From assembly GCA_008973525.1 (NCBI GenBank), contig WACJ01000402.1, positions 310,001 to 374,000 on the forward strand: a DNA stretch of 64,000 nt, written 5' to 3'. The notes beneath the pieces were generated by a model. That model was not told the DNA's origin. It worked only from the letters and a program-made list of their open reading frames with translations, and searched no databases. Shown in pieces: positions 32,995 through 43,819 of this stretch (positions within the stretch are counted from its first letter, which is position 1; each line of letters begins with the position of its first letter). The DNA is from Stenopsyche tienmushanensis (Eukaryota; Arthropoda; Insecta; Trichoptera; Stenopsychidae). The position numbers were made by a program, and so were the translations under genes.

Positions 32995-33171
32995 CAGTGA
33001 AACCTCGATTTTACGTTTTCCAAGGGACCCTGAAAAAAAAAAAAACGGTAATTGCGGGAAACGGTTAATGCGGGAAAGCTTCAAATAATAATAGTTTGAC
33101 GGGACTATAAAAAATGAACGGTCCATCCGGGAAAACGTATTATGCGGGAACGGTTTATCGAGGTTCCACTG
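32995..33171. mobile_element. Pogo/Tigger-type MITE with TA duplication
   Basis: The left end is TA|CAGTGAAACCTCGAT and the right end is ATCGAGGTTCCACTG|TA. The 15-bp terminal inverted repeat has one mismatch (CAGTGAAACCTCGAT against CAGTGGAACCTCGAT). Inside are repeated AATGCGGGAA words and an A-run but no frame. CAGTxGAACCTCGAT ends and TA duplication are the hallmark of pogo/Tigger elements. The length is 177 bp. Confidence 0.85.
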
Positions 33172-33554
33172 TATTTGATATGGACCTGACTATTTGATAT
33201 TACTTGATACCTGACTTTAACCTATTCGTTTCAGCTATGTCTATATATTTTTTTCCAGTTACTCCCAGTCTGACCGATTAAATATTATTTGATTGTGCCC
33301 GGTAGACACTAAGCGTCAAAGTTCGAATACTGTGATGCGACATAACTACCCCTTGCTAATACAATTTGACTAATACTTTTGCGGCCTAAACACATTTGAC
33401 TACTCCTAACTATTATACTTATACGATTTTATGTATTTTAACTATTGGCCACTTGACTAGTACCTTTTTACAGAGTAGATACTTAAATACTCTTCTAACA
33501 GCAAGCTGATATCCAGTTTATATACTATTCATTGCTTTTTATACGAATCTTAAC

Positions 33555-34296
33555 TTGCATGTCGCTCGTTGTCTCTTGCATGGTCTTCCCTACTTAGCAG
33601 TATGGAACTCGAGGAACCTCACCGGTTCGGATCCGAGAGGCTCTAGGAACGGAGCAGGAACAAGAAGAACACCAAGAAGACGGCCTCGAGGAGATGCATT
33701 TGATGATCTTTACTTTGCAACGAAAAACAACATTGTCTTCCGTTGACTTCTATATCGTTTTGTAATCGCCGAACTGAGAGGGGCAACCTGAAAAAATGGC
33801 GAAACCACTCAGTTTCGAATTCGCTCGGGTAAGTTGTACGGTGACGGGGAGACACCCTCAGTTGGTGTAGGAGCGAATCCGAGATGCACTTAAGCGTCTC
33901 GTATGTCTTCACCCTACCCCGGCAACGCCCTAGCGAGGAAAGGGGGGACTGGACTCCTTGTACTCCAGAAAGCCCTTTCCAGTAGAGTCAAAAAGGTCGT
34001 CTAGAGTAGTTTTCCACCATCTCCCTATGAAAACTACTGTCTTTACAAACCCCCCAAACTCCTTATCGAGACGTTCGCGAAAGTGTTCGTCAATACGTTC
34101 ACTCAGGATACCCGTTGGGTGAGCGTTCAAAATAAAACTCGGTGGTAATGCTACCTTCAATATCGAGCGAATGAGGAGGTGAATGTATGATACAGACGAA
34201 ATGGATGTAACCCCTTTCCTATGAATGGATATTGAAGAGGCCCATAGTTCTGTAGTGGACTGTTAGTGGCTGCACTATGATGATGATGATGATGAT
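33555..34296 (+). mobile_element. Possible non-LTR retrotransposon 3' end with ATG-repeat tail
   Basis: A GC-richer block ends with GGACTGTTAGTGGCTGCACT and then a short ATG/TGA microsatellite at 34,277-34,296, a tail style used by several arthropod non-LTR clades instead of poly-A. The frame near 33,640 (RTPRRRPRGDAFDDLYFATK) and a second at 33,860 (ERIRDALKRLVCLHPTPATP) look translated but are not identified. No reverse transcriptase motif is present. The assignment is by tail and composition only. Confidence 0.35.
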
Positions 34297-34689
34297 ATAT
34301 AGGTTACTTTGGAAACAAGTAAAGTACAAAATATCTATCGCGTAAATCGAGGGTTGATTGTATTTCAAATAATTTTAGAATTTAAGTACATAATTGAAGT
34401 TTTCTGACCAAGTTTAAAATAATTCATTTTAAAAAAATGTTAAAATGTATAAGTCTTGCTAATCTTCGGTTTATCTATACTAAGAGCTTATACGTTATAG
34501 AAGGTTAATGTTATAGAAGGTACACTATATTATACTGAATATACTATTTAGGGAATACAAAAATATTCGCTTATTTATTAATATAAACAAAATTATATCC
34601 AAGATTATAAAATATAATTTCCTTCGTTATTTAACACATCTACCTATCGATTTGACAGTCCTTTAATCCCTTCATTGTTAAAGCTATCC
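34297..34689. other. AT-rich spacer
   Basis: Very AT-rich, with nothing recognised. Confidence 0.4.
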
Positions 34690-34852
34690 GATTTAAAACC
34701 AAAAAACCGAAGCATTGAACCGTTACTTTATTAAATTTCGGTTTTCGTTTCGGTTACGTTCCTAACATTTATATTGGTTTGGTTACGATTCTTGTACCGA
34801 TCAAAAATAACGGTTTTACCAATTATCGGTTACATTCAGATTTGAAGCCCTG
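34690..34852. mobile_element. hAT-like MITE, right end clear
   Basis: Repeated CGGTTTTCG, CGGTTACG and TGGTTACG words run to AACGGTTTTACCAATTATCG and then GATTTGAAGCCCTG. The reverse complement starts CAGGGCTTCAAATC, a common hAT-type terminal form. It is related to the flanks of the 27.19-28.41 kb segment. The left end is diverged and no target duplication was found. Confidence 0.4.
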
Positions 34853-35716
34853 CAAAAAACAATATTAAATACATTTCCACTTCCACTTTCAACACATGGA
34901 CCTGAAAATGTGGAACTCCTTCGGGATAAGTGTCAATTTTGCTTTATAAAGACGCGCAAGTGAAGTCGCGTAAAGAAGGTCAACGCGTGCGGTACCCATC
35001 CTAGTCCATAACACCCATCCTATTGGTTTTCCATGGGGATCTCAGTCTTTGTAATATATCCTCGATCGTTTGCCGCGAATTTTACTAGATTAATGATTTT
35101 ATTGGATCGTTATCAAAATTCGAAGGTTGTCCCGTTCTCGGTTCATCCCTTAAATGTCTATTGTCCGATTTAAATTTCTGGAATCATCTTCAGTTATCAT
35201 TTCATCATAAACATAATTGAGTCTTTTACTGGCTTTTGAGGTATTTCAAACCAAATTTTAAAAAAATAACAGCATACAATCTCGGATGTGGATTTTGTTA
35301 GTTTCGGATCTGAACGTAGCTTTTTAAAAAATATAGAATCTTAAATTTATTCCAGGATTTTGGAGTGCAATTGAGCAATATTTTTAAAGGACGACAATCA
35401 AAATAACTGACGTTGATATTGCAGAAGAAAGGAATGCATGGTCTACCCCACGAACATATTTTGAACGGACATATTCATATTGAACAGATGGACAAACAAC
35501 TATTCAAATTTATACTCATTTAAAAAGATTATCTTATAAATTCGGTGATAAATTCTCGATCTGAAAAAAAAATACTGGAAGACATTGTTATATTCTCAAA
35601 AAGTATTTCTCAATCTTCAAACAGTATTCAAATCCTCTCCGGGAAAGAAGAATCAAGCTTTGAAGATATGAAATTTTCTATGATTTTGTTGGCTTGTTCT
35701 TCGTTATTGCAGTATA
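34853..35716. other. No recognised gene
   Basis: AT-rich sequence. A 69-codon plus frame (35,545-35,754) runs into the adjacent MITE and is rich in Ser and Lys. It is not recognised. Confidence 0.35.
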
Positions 35717-35724
35717 GTTTAGAC

Positions 35725-35931
35725 CAGGGGTGGCCAACCCGCGGCCCGCCTTGAATATTTTTCCAGCCCGCAAGATTTATTACACTTTTACAAAATATAT
35801 TTTTTCACTTCAAAAATATGTCTATAGTGTATCTAAATCTAAAATGGGGATATATAATATAATATGCGGCCCGCGGAGCTATGATGCATTTCCAAAATGG
35901 CCCGCAAGATCATTCGGGTTGGCCACCCCTG
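35725..35931. mobile_element. hAT MITE with near-perfect 8-bp target duplication
   Basis: The terminal inverted repeat is CAGGGGTGGCCAACCCG at both ends (17 bp exact), with GCGGCCCGC words inside each end. Flanks are GTTTAGAC at 35,717-35,724 and GTTTATAC at 35,932-35,939, an 8-bp duplication with one mismatch. CAGGGGTGG ends with 8-bp duplications are typical of hAT non-autonomous elements. It is 207 bp long and non-coding. Confidence 0.92.
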
Positions 35932-35939
35932 GTTTATAC

Positions 35940-37404
35940 TTTCGCTGTATGATTATTTCATAGTATTTGAGGGCAATAAAGGATTTTGATCGAACTCTGT
36001 CAAGTTCGTGTAAAATTTTGCAATAAACTGAATACAGCTTGCTTGGGACATTGTCTTTCCTTAGATTTCATGGTACATTTTCTTCAATGTCTCTCGAATG
36101 CTGGTTTGTTTTCTACAATTATGCAATTGTTTATGTAATTAATTCTTCCTGTGTGACTCTTAACGTCACTCTGTTAAAATCATTTGTTTACGGATGAAGG
36201 ATAATTATGACTCCACATGAGTCACATGAGCTGACATGACCATAACAGTTGGATTAAAAACATAAAAGCGGAAAATGTCTATAAAGCTCTTCCAGGTGTG
36301 AATTAATACAAACCAACCGGTGTAACTTGAGACAACAGAGACGCAGGAACATTCTAATAACACGAAACATTAAGATCGGATGATAGCACCGAGAAAATTC
36401 TTGTCCACGTCAACCTTCCATGCACTCCGCTGATTTTATCGAGATCAATGACCAGCTTCCTGGATTTTCAAGACCGCGGTACGTCTCCATTTCTTTTGGG
36501 CAGGGACTTGTAATCCGGCAAAGTCAGCGTGCGTAACCCGGCATCAGTAATTGGCTCTAACAATGGAGTCTCCGGGCGAACCAATTTTACACACGGCCTC
36601 GTAACAGTTACGTATGCGAAAATTACGACATTAACGCGATAGTCTGACGTTTGTTTCCCACAAGAAATCGAGGATCACTCGATCAGAAAGCGAAAACAAA
36701 GGGCTGCCGATCGAGCAAAGATGCCACGGCAGACACTGTGTAAAAAGATCGAAAGAAAAGTACTAAAAGCACTCGAGAGGAAATGAAAAAAAGCTTTTAT
36801 GGACGTGTAAATTCGAGCTGATTTGACGTTCGAATAAAAAAAAACTCCAACGGCCCCCTAATGGCGATCACATTCAATTATTGAAAGCTTTTATCGTGAA
36901 TTTGGGAAGCACGTAATGGATATTGACCAGTCCCGTAGCGACCATCCAAGTATGAGTGCTAAATACAAATACAGCATTGCATATTCATTAGGGAACGTAC
37001 AATGATATCTAACTCATTCAGGGCTGTTACTCGTTAAACGCTACTCGTTAAGTCAACACATTCAAAAAGAAAGGTTACAATATTTGTGTAGGATCGAAAA
37101 GAGTACAAATATATTAAACTATGTATGCCAGTATCACAGACCTCCATTCTAGCCTCCAAAATGGCATTCTGAGCACTCATCTCGTACACAACATCTTGTA
37201 ACTAAGGTTTTCCGACACAATATTACCAAAGAGATTTCGAGATATCTCAGGAAATTCTTCGTAAAGGTCGTCAAGCGTCACACAGCAGGTATTTCGCACT
37301 TGTTCTTTAATATTTTGCACAAGTTCGTCAGAATTCACTGATGATCTCTCAGTCAGTACGTCTTAGTATTAGTAGGACCTTTTTTGAACAATCTAACCCA
37401 CTTT
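35940..37404. other. No recognised gene
   Basis: No family recognised. One plus-strand open stretch around 36,880-37,000 (SFYREFGKHVMDIDQSRSDH) looked transposase-like but could not be matched to a known block. Confidence 0.35.
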
Positions 37405-37600
37405 GTGACATGTTGTCGGCTCATAAACATCCACTTGCTTCCGAAGGATATTCGGGTCGGTATTGTCCTGCAAAGTAAAAAAACGGATGACCGAGCGGAT
37501 TTCGATTGGACGGGAGGTGGCGAGAGCGCGCGACGACCTCTTTATCGGAAGAATTTACTGTGACTGAACAAAATGGCCGACAAACACACGGGACCCAAAC
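37405..37600 (+). repeat. Repeat E, copy 2
   Basis: Inverted counterpart of 27,541-27,740. It encodes WRERATTSLSEEFTVTEQNG in the 37,506-37,703 frame. It precedes a mariner catalytic fragment on the same strand by about 150 bp, so it could be that element's 5' region. Confidence 0.6.
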
Positions 37601-37745
37601 ACAAGTGTTTGGGTCGCGCACGCTCTATTCAACCACAACAAGACAGAACCTCTCAACATATGCAAATTATTGCGTGAAAAGAGCAGTATCGACAGTTTCT
37701 TAGAGAAAAATTGGTTCTCTATTGGAATAATTAAAAGAAAATGCC

Positions 37746-38070
37746 ATGGTTAGCCCCTGGAGAAAAACCAGTCCCAACCTCGAAATGATCTGTGTGCAGC
37801 GGGATGCAAATGGAATAATTCATTTTGAATCATTGAAACAAGGCGAAACGGTCACGGTACAGTTGTATTGTGTACATCTTAATCGTTTGAGTGCGGCATT
37901 ATATCAAAAGAGGCCAGATTTAGTGAAAAACCGTAACATAATCCTGCAACATGACAACGACCGACCTCATGTGACTGATTTGGCGCAAAAAAATTAAGTA
38001 CCTCGCTTGGGACACTTTATTACATCCTGCATATTCACCAGATCTGGCACCTTCAGATTGCTTCGGATAA
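37746..38070 (+). pseudogene. Mariner transposase, second and third catalytic blocks
   Basis: The frame from 37,746 contains GIIHFESLKQGETVTVQLYC and then NIILQHDNDRPHVTDLAQK. HDN is the second catalytic Asp context. A one-base change in a seven-A run shifts the frame, after which WDTLLHPAYSPDLAPSDC follows. YSPDLAPSD is the third Asp block. The spacing between the two Asp residues is about 33-34 codons, as in mariner D34D proteins. A TAA follows almost directly. The first Asp block and DNA-binding domain are not seen. This lineage differs from the 19/24/46 kb copies. Confidence 0.88.
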
Positions 38071-39701
38071 TGGAAAAAAATTAAGACAAAAAAAATGATA
38101 ACATCGAATAACCCTTTTCGAGTTTCTCAATTAAAAATCGCAAGATTCTTAGAATGAATTCAAAATTACTTAGTAATTTTAAAATCGACTTTCATTGATA
38201 AAATCTGACATTAAGATTGGGTCTACTTGATATAACAAATCAATTGCTGTTTTCATAATAAATCTGAATGAATTTAAAATTTGCACCTGTAATAACTTGA
38301 TAAATATTGACCTGGTTATCAATAAAATAGACATTTTCCTTTTGTAGCATATCAATAATCTTAACGATTGCCAATTTTCAACAATAAAATTAACATAAAC
38401 ACGATCACCTGGCATTACAAAAGGAAACCTGTATTCAAAATATGAAAAAAAAAATCCACAACAACAATCGATATTTGCATAAATCTGTCGTCGAAATCCC
38501 ACAGCTCTCAATTAAATAGAATGAAGTTATTATCAAGATTTTTTTCCAAAATCAAATGAAATGCATTTCAGATCGTTCTCTCTCGATAATTTTCGGCGAT
38601 TCGATTACAATGACCCAAATTTCCATTCCCAATTAATACGTATTTAATTGCTCATGCAGAATGACTAATTAAGTGGTTGTACAAATCGGAATTATGAGGA
38701 CGCGTCGAAAACGAAAGTGACGTGTCGAAAATTGTTCAAACGCTTGAAAGGCGTTTAAAGATCAACTGGGTCACGAGAATCGCAACGATATTTTCTTGTG
38801 GGGGGGGGGGAGGAGGCTTTTAATTTCGGTATGATTTGCAAAAAATACGCTTGTAATTAAAACGCATTCAAGGGCACTTCGATTGGAATGATAATCATAA
38901 TTGGGTAATTACGGAGGCGATTCACGTGTTAAAATCGTCGAACGTCATTTTGGAGGCTAATTGGCCAATATTAGTTTTTGCTTAAAAATCCATCATTAAA
39001 TATTATAAATCATAAAATATTTATATCGCGCTTATAGGCGCACCGTAGTTTTAAAACTACTGCTTTGTTTATATATTTTTATACAATGAGATGACGTAAA
39101 CATTTTTTTCCAGAAACTACCTAGTAGTTTCAAAGATAGAGCATTTATTTCTAATATTGAAATTTTTCAGGCGGTCAGGCGAAAGTCAATGCTATGCGAA
39201 AGCCGACGGGAATGTGTTAACATGTACTACAACTCAACAAGCGCTTAGGCTGTGGGCCACCATGATGAGCGCGTCAAATAACATTTTTACGCAGGGTTGC
39301 GTTAAAATATAATGGATATATATAGATATAGGTCAAGAACAATTAATCCTCCTTAAAGCTGATGAAAAGCTTCTCTTAACAATCTTGAAGAATTTTACTG
39401 AAAGGGAAAGCTTCTCGAATTACAGGAAGTTAAATACACCCATTTTCCCAAGGGTCGTTCCGGACTAGGATAATTAACATCCCTTGAGATTTCGTATATA
39501 TGAAGGCCAATGTGATGTGGGATGATTTAGAATATAAATTGTGTATATAATTTAAAATAAATGCTTACCATTATTTTATAAATGTTTATTATGAAAGGTC
39601 TTACCTGCAACAATAACAAAATAAAATATTAATACGTGTTTATAAAAATGATTAAGATTAATTACTAAGTATGGAATATGACGTCATCCAAATGTCCGCC
39701 C
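38071..39701. other. No recognised gene; paired short palindromes
   Basis: Contains a 110-codon minus frame (38,179-38,511) with no recognised content and a G-run at 38,801. Two hairpins share the word GTAGTTT: GTAGTTTTAAAACTAC at 39,045-39,060 and GAAACTACCTAGTAGTTTC at 39,113-39,131. Confidence 0.4.
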
Positions 39702-40066
39702 GAATTCCGGGATCCCGGACAGTTTTGGATGCTCACGAATTCCGGAATTAGTAAACGTAATCCCGAAAAATTCGGGATTGAAATGTGTATCGAACAGAAA
39801 TTATACACCTCACCAGCACGATGCTACTAAATCGAGATATTTTCGCCAAAATCTGAACGCTTGGAAATAGTGGCGTAACTATTAATTGGCGAGCTTAGGC
39901 GACGCCTAGGGGCAGTAACTGTCTAATCTATGTATACACATATATGCAGTACATATATGTTTTTTTCAAATTGTTATATTAACCTTTCCCTGCCGGTGAT
40001 GTATTTACTACACCTCGACTCTAATAATCCCGGGATCGAAATTTTGGCTCGGGATTAGATTCCCTA
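39702..40066 (+). mobile_element. hAT-family element, copy 2 (large internal deletion)
   Basis: Follows the 57,230 element from GAATTCCGGGATCCCGGAC through AGTGGCGTAACTATTAATTG and GGTGATGTATTTACTACACC. After CTCTAATAAT it then jumps to the right terminal segment CCCGGGATCGAAATTTTGGC, ending ATTCCCTA. The extreme left end is missing or diverged. It abuts a DDE_3 transposase remnant at 40,067. Confidence 0.8.
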
Positions 40067-40230
40067 GTGGCACGTATTCGGGAGGACAATTTTCGATGAC
40101 TGTCGCATAAATCTGGCTGAATTTGCTGGATGGCGTTCGTTATGTTTACTTTGAGGGCATCGATTGTTTATGATCTCCGACTTAAAATAACCCCAAAGGA
40201 AGAAGTCTAAAGACATGATCTCAAACATGT
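40067..40230 (-). pseudogene. DDE_3/SETMAR-like transposase C-terminus
   Basis: The minus strand first reads SLDFFLWGYFKSEIINN, then in a shifted frame TIDALKVNITNAIQQIQPDL, and after another shift VIENCPPEYVP. This succession (PLDFFLWGYLK, then TIxxLKxNIxxAI, then a C-terminal helix) is that of the insect Tc1/mariner-superfamily transposase also represented at 5.1 kb. At least two frameshifts are present. The Asp in LDFFLWG marks the third catalytic block. Confidence 0.8.
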
Positions 40231-41954
40231 ACTCAATTGCTCGTGCAGAATGTTTATTGTGGCATGTAGCACTGTCCTTTTGCTTGTTTTCACACATCCA
40301 TCCGTCGCTAAAGATGATTTTTTAGTGAAACGTTTCTCGAACGGAGCACTGACTTATACGAAAATAAATTTTGATGATTTTCACATGTTCCTCAAAACTA
40401 TAACCTTCCATGATGATTTATCATTAGCCTCACAATTCACAATAAATCAGAGAGATGTTGCTTAAATAAAATTGACCATAGGTTGCCCGCAGTTTTTTGA
40501 ATTTGTCTGGTGGGTCGAACTTCTGTTGGTTCGCTCGCCGCCGCGTTCATTTAAGTCTACGAAACTACACTCTGCATCGTATTAAACGCCTTTATTGTCT
40601 ATGAAAGATGAGCATATTTTCGGTAGCAAAGTGGACTCCATTGGGTTCCACGCTCCAATATCCACCCTACGTTGAACTATTTTAATCTACGAATATATAA
40701 TTTGAATTTATAAAATCAACAGATATTATTTGTGGACATGATTGGTCACGTAGTCTCGGTATACACATTTAGATCGCCATCGGCCACGATCAATATTTAA
40801 TCGTTGAAAAGGATCCTCATTCCAGCAGCTGCCGCTGAATAATTCACCGACTCGACTCTAAGCGGTCAATTTTTGACAGCAAGGTGTCAAAATATTTACG
40901 CACCGACAAGTCGAGCGCTAATTGATCCGTCGCAGAATTTGCTGCCACCGGGAGCAAACTTCTCCGGGTCAAAAAAGGGAAAGTGCCGCATGAAGAATAA
41001 TGGGAGTTTTTGCCATCGACGAAAGAAAGACCACCTCTTTCCAGCATGAGCGAGGCAATTGAAAACGTGATTAAGTTTCCCGTCGACCCGGGCATAATTC
41101 ATCGGTTTCGATAATTGCGACCGGCGTAATCGTGCAATAGAAAATTATTCGATTATATTCTGCGGCCTCGGTTGCCAATTTTTTTGATTCTTTTTGCGGC
41201 TTCGGAGCTTCGCCGTCGAGAATGGGCGTTGGAAAATTATAATTTAGCCGTTTCGATATCGGTTATGATAATCAAAAGGCACAAAAGAAGTGAATCCGCG
41301 AGCCTTTCTCGTGTCCGATGGGCAATTTCGACTTTTGACTGGGCGCGATAACAAAAGACTGCTTAACAATCGAGGCGTGTACGTGCACACTCCAAAACCC
41401 AATGATAACTCTGTTCTTTGTTTGGAACAATTAATATTTAAACACTATGTCGAACTAAGCAATACATATTTCATGTTATGTCGTACGCGATATCAATGAT
41501 TAAATACTGGGTCGATGATGTGCGATATGTTCGCGCGATGGCGTGGCAAAAGAGAGCAATCAACAGCATCACAAATAAATGAGCGAAGCATGCAAGAAAC
41601 GAGTTGTTAACTTGGCAGAAATTTCAAACTAGTTAAATAGGTTGAATCCAAAAGTACACGGAATGGAAATGCACTTTATTCAATTTCGAGACAATCTTCA
41701 AGCATTCGTATTCAAGCTGCAAAACTCGCGTCGGAATGTAAATCTTGGAAACATTTCCATGTTTGAAAAACTATGCATAATGCTTGAGGAATCTGAAGGT
41801 TAACTCAATGAAATTCTGAAAGAGGAGGTTACAAAAGCACCAGTCTAAGCTCATTTTCTGCTTTCCTGGCCAAAATTTACTTTCAAACCAAATTAATCAT
41901 TAGATCATTGTAACCATTCAACTGTAATGTATGTTGTTATCTATATACAGTTTT
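40231..41954. other. No recognised gene
   Basis: Short frames only. No transposon ends were recognised. Confidence 0.35.
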
Positions 41955-41995
41955 TGAAGTGAAATTTATAAACGCGGTAGAGCAAATTGGCCTGA
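41955..41995 (+). repeat. 43-bp dispersed repeat, copy 2
   Basis: TGAAGTGAAATTTATAAACG followed by CGGTAGAGCAAATTGGCC parallels 12,025-12,067. The flanks have diverged. Confidence 0.45.
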
Positions 41996-43137
41996 ATCCT
42001 ACTGCTGCAATGAAATGCACTCTAGGGATGCATATCAAAATAATCGTATTCAATTAAATGACGATTGTTTGGAGCCGCGAATGTCCTTTGGAAAATGAAC
42101 ACATACTCAGGTCATGTTGTAGGTCATAATGACCGCCAAAAGATGATATTTACTTGTACTTTATACGTTTTAATAGCCCATAATAGCGATAAGGGGCGAA
42201 AATATGATATAGAAACGCCAACATTTTGATTCAACATTCCTTGATGTGGTTCTAAAATTTTGATGATTGGATTTTTAAAAAAAGATAATGTAAGAATTTT
42301 GATCTGAAGTACTTGAAATGTAAATTGTGCGTGACCATTGAAAATAATTTAGAAACAAATACAAAGACAATATGAAGCATGAGAAAGCAAATATTTTCGT
42401 TGGACATTTGGAGAGCTTATAACTGGTAGCTTTGATACTGAAGATCGCCATTTTTTTGCATATCATATACAAACAAATTAAGCAAATGCATTTAACATGC
42501 AAATAAATTCAAACCGAAAACACTTAACAGTAAAGTGCCATGAAATACAGTAAATAACCGCACGGCTAGTTTAACCCTTTTGGCCCCAGCCATTTTTGAG
42601 TGGTACATGCTAAAAGCCCCACGCTGTTTTGCATGAAAAACACTGCTTACTTATAATTTAAAAAAATATGTATTTAAAAACAAAAAAACATAAATACAAA
42701 AATTGCAGTATAATCATTACATACTAATGTATATTGTTACAACAAAAAAAGTCAACATTTTCTAATATAACAACATTAAAAAAAAAGATATATAATCATA
42801 AAAAGCATACAGGAAAAAAAAATGAATTTCAAAACATTACTACAGCCCCAAATAATATACTAAAAAATTAAAACTTAGTTCTTCTTTTGCCTTTGCAAAA
42901 TACCTATCTGAAAACCAAAAAAAATATTTTAATTTCCAATAAGGCTTCCTACATTTCCTGTCGGGCCATTTTTTAAAGCCAGCAGAAACTCGACAAATTT
43001 TAGCAGCTTGCTCTCATTTATACTCTATCCATTTACTTCCATTTTTTTCTATAATATTTATGGTGAACATGCCTGCCCGCAGAAAATTTTCTAAGGGGGG
43101 GGCAAAATATTTTTAGTAATGTCTCTCCACACTTTCT

Positions 43138-43819
43138 TTATGCTAACACGAAGTGATTTAAAATAAAAGTAACATAATTTGACCATTTCCAATCAATCTG
43201 GGGGGGGGGGGGGGGCACGTGCCCCCCCCCCGGAAAAAAACGCAATAAATCTTCAAATCTGTGCTTCGTAAACATTTTTTTGAACCATGGTGTATTTTGA
43301 GATGAACTTGTACTCCAATACAACTTTATGGTTAGTTTTTTGATAATCCCCATATTCATAATGCAAGATAAGAACCCTTTTATTTCTTTGACTGTTACCT
43401 TTTTCCATTTTTTCACAGCAACAGAAACATTTTCTGAACGTTTTGCGAAAAACTGCTTTGCATTTCGGTTGTTTTTTTTATACCATCAGCGAAAGAAGTA
43501 AAGTGGTAAACAATAAATCGAAGTAAGCAATAGGGGGTGAATCCGATGGTGGCATGTGCTTAGGGTCGGGAATTTCTTGATAATCAAAGGGCAATGGTAA
43601 AGGCTCTTGGGGAAAAAAAACCTCAACATAGTCCTCATCATCCATATCCTCATAGTTACTATCGCTCACTTTCGATTGTACGTTTTCTGATTGTTCACTT
43701 TCACTACTAATGTTTATATCACTCTCGTCAGTTCTACATCCATGTGTGAACTTGGTCCAGCCATTTATACAATAAAAAGACTTGCCACAGAAATTAAAAA
43801 CGAAATATACAAATTTCAA
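43138..43819 (-). pseudogene. piggyBac transposase, N-terminal part, broken
   Basis: The first frame (43,478-43,819) has the acidic N-terminal region of piggyBac transposases (SDINISSESEQSENVQSK, then MDDEDYVE) and IAYFDLLFTTLLLSLMV. A frame change at an eight-base A-run on the coding strand follows. The next frame then gives VKEIKGFLSCIMNMGIIKK, KLYWSTSSSQNTPWF and KHRFEDLLRFF. These are the conserved blocks preceding the DDD catalytic core. The protein then runs into a G/C palindrome and loses homology, so all three catalytic Asp residues are missing. The N-terminal acidic part in family members acts before the dimerisation and DNA-binding domain. Confidence 0.88.
43206..43231. repeat. G10-CACGTG-C10 perfect palindrome
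   Basis: Ten G, the hexamer CACGTG, then ten C, preceded by six more G. It interrupts the piggyBac transposase exactly where homology ends. A second G-run (GGGGGGGGC) lies at 43,095. Similar G/C-rich palindromes occur in the ends of some hAT elements, so this may be part of a nested insertion, or an assembly or slippage product. Confidence 0.85.

Noticed and set aside
34277..34296. ATG microsatellite taken alone as an interesting repeat
   Set aside because: Short simple repeat; only of interest as a possible retrotransposon tail.
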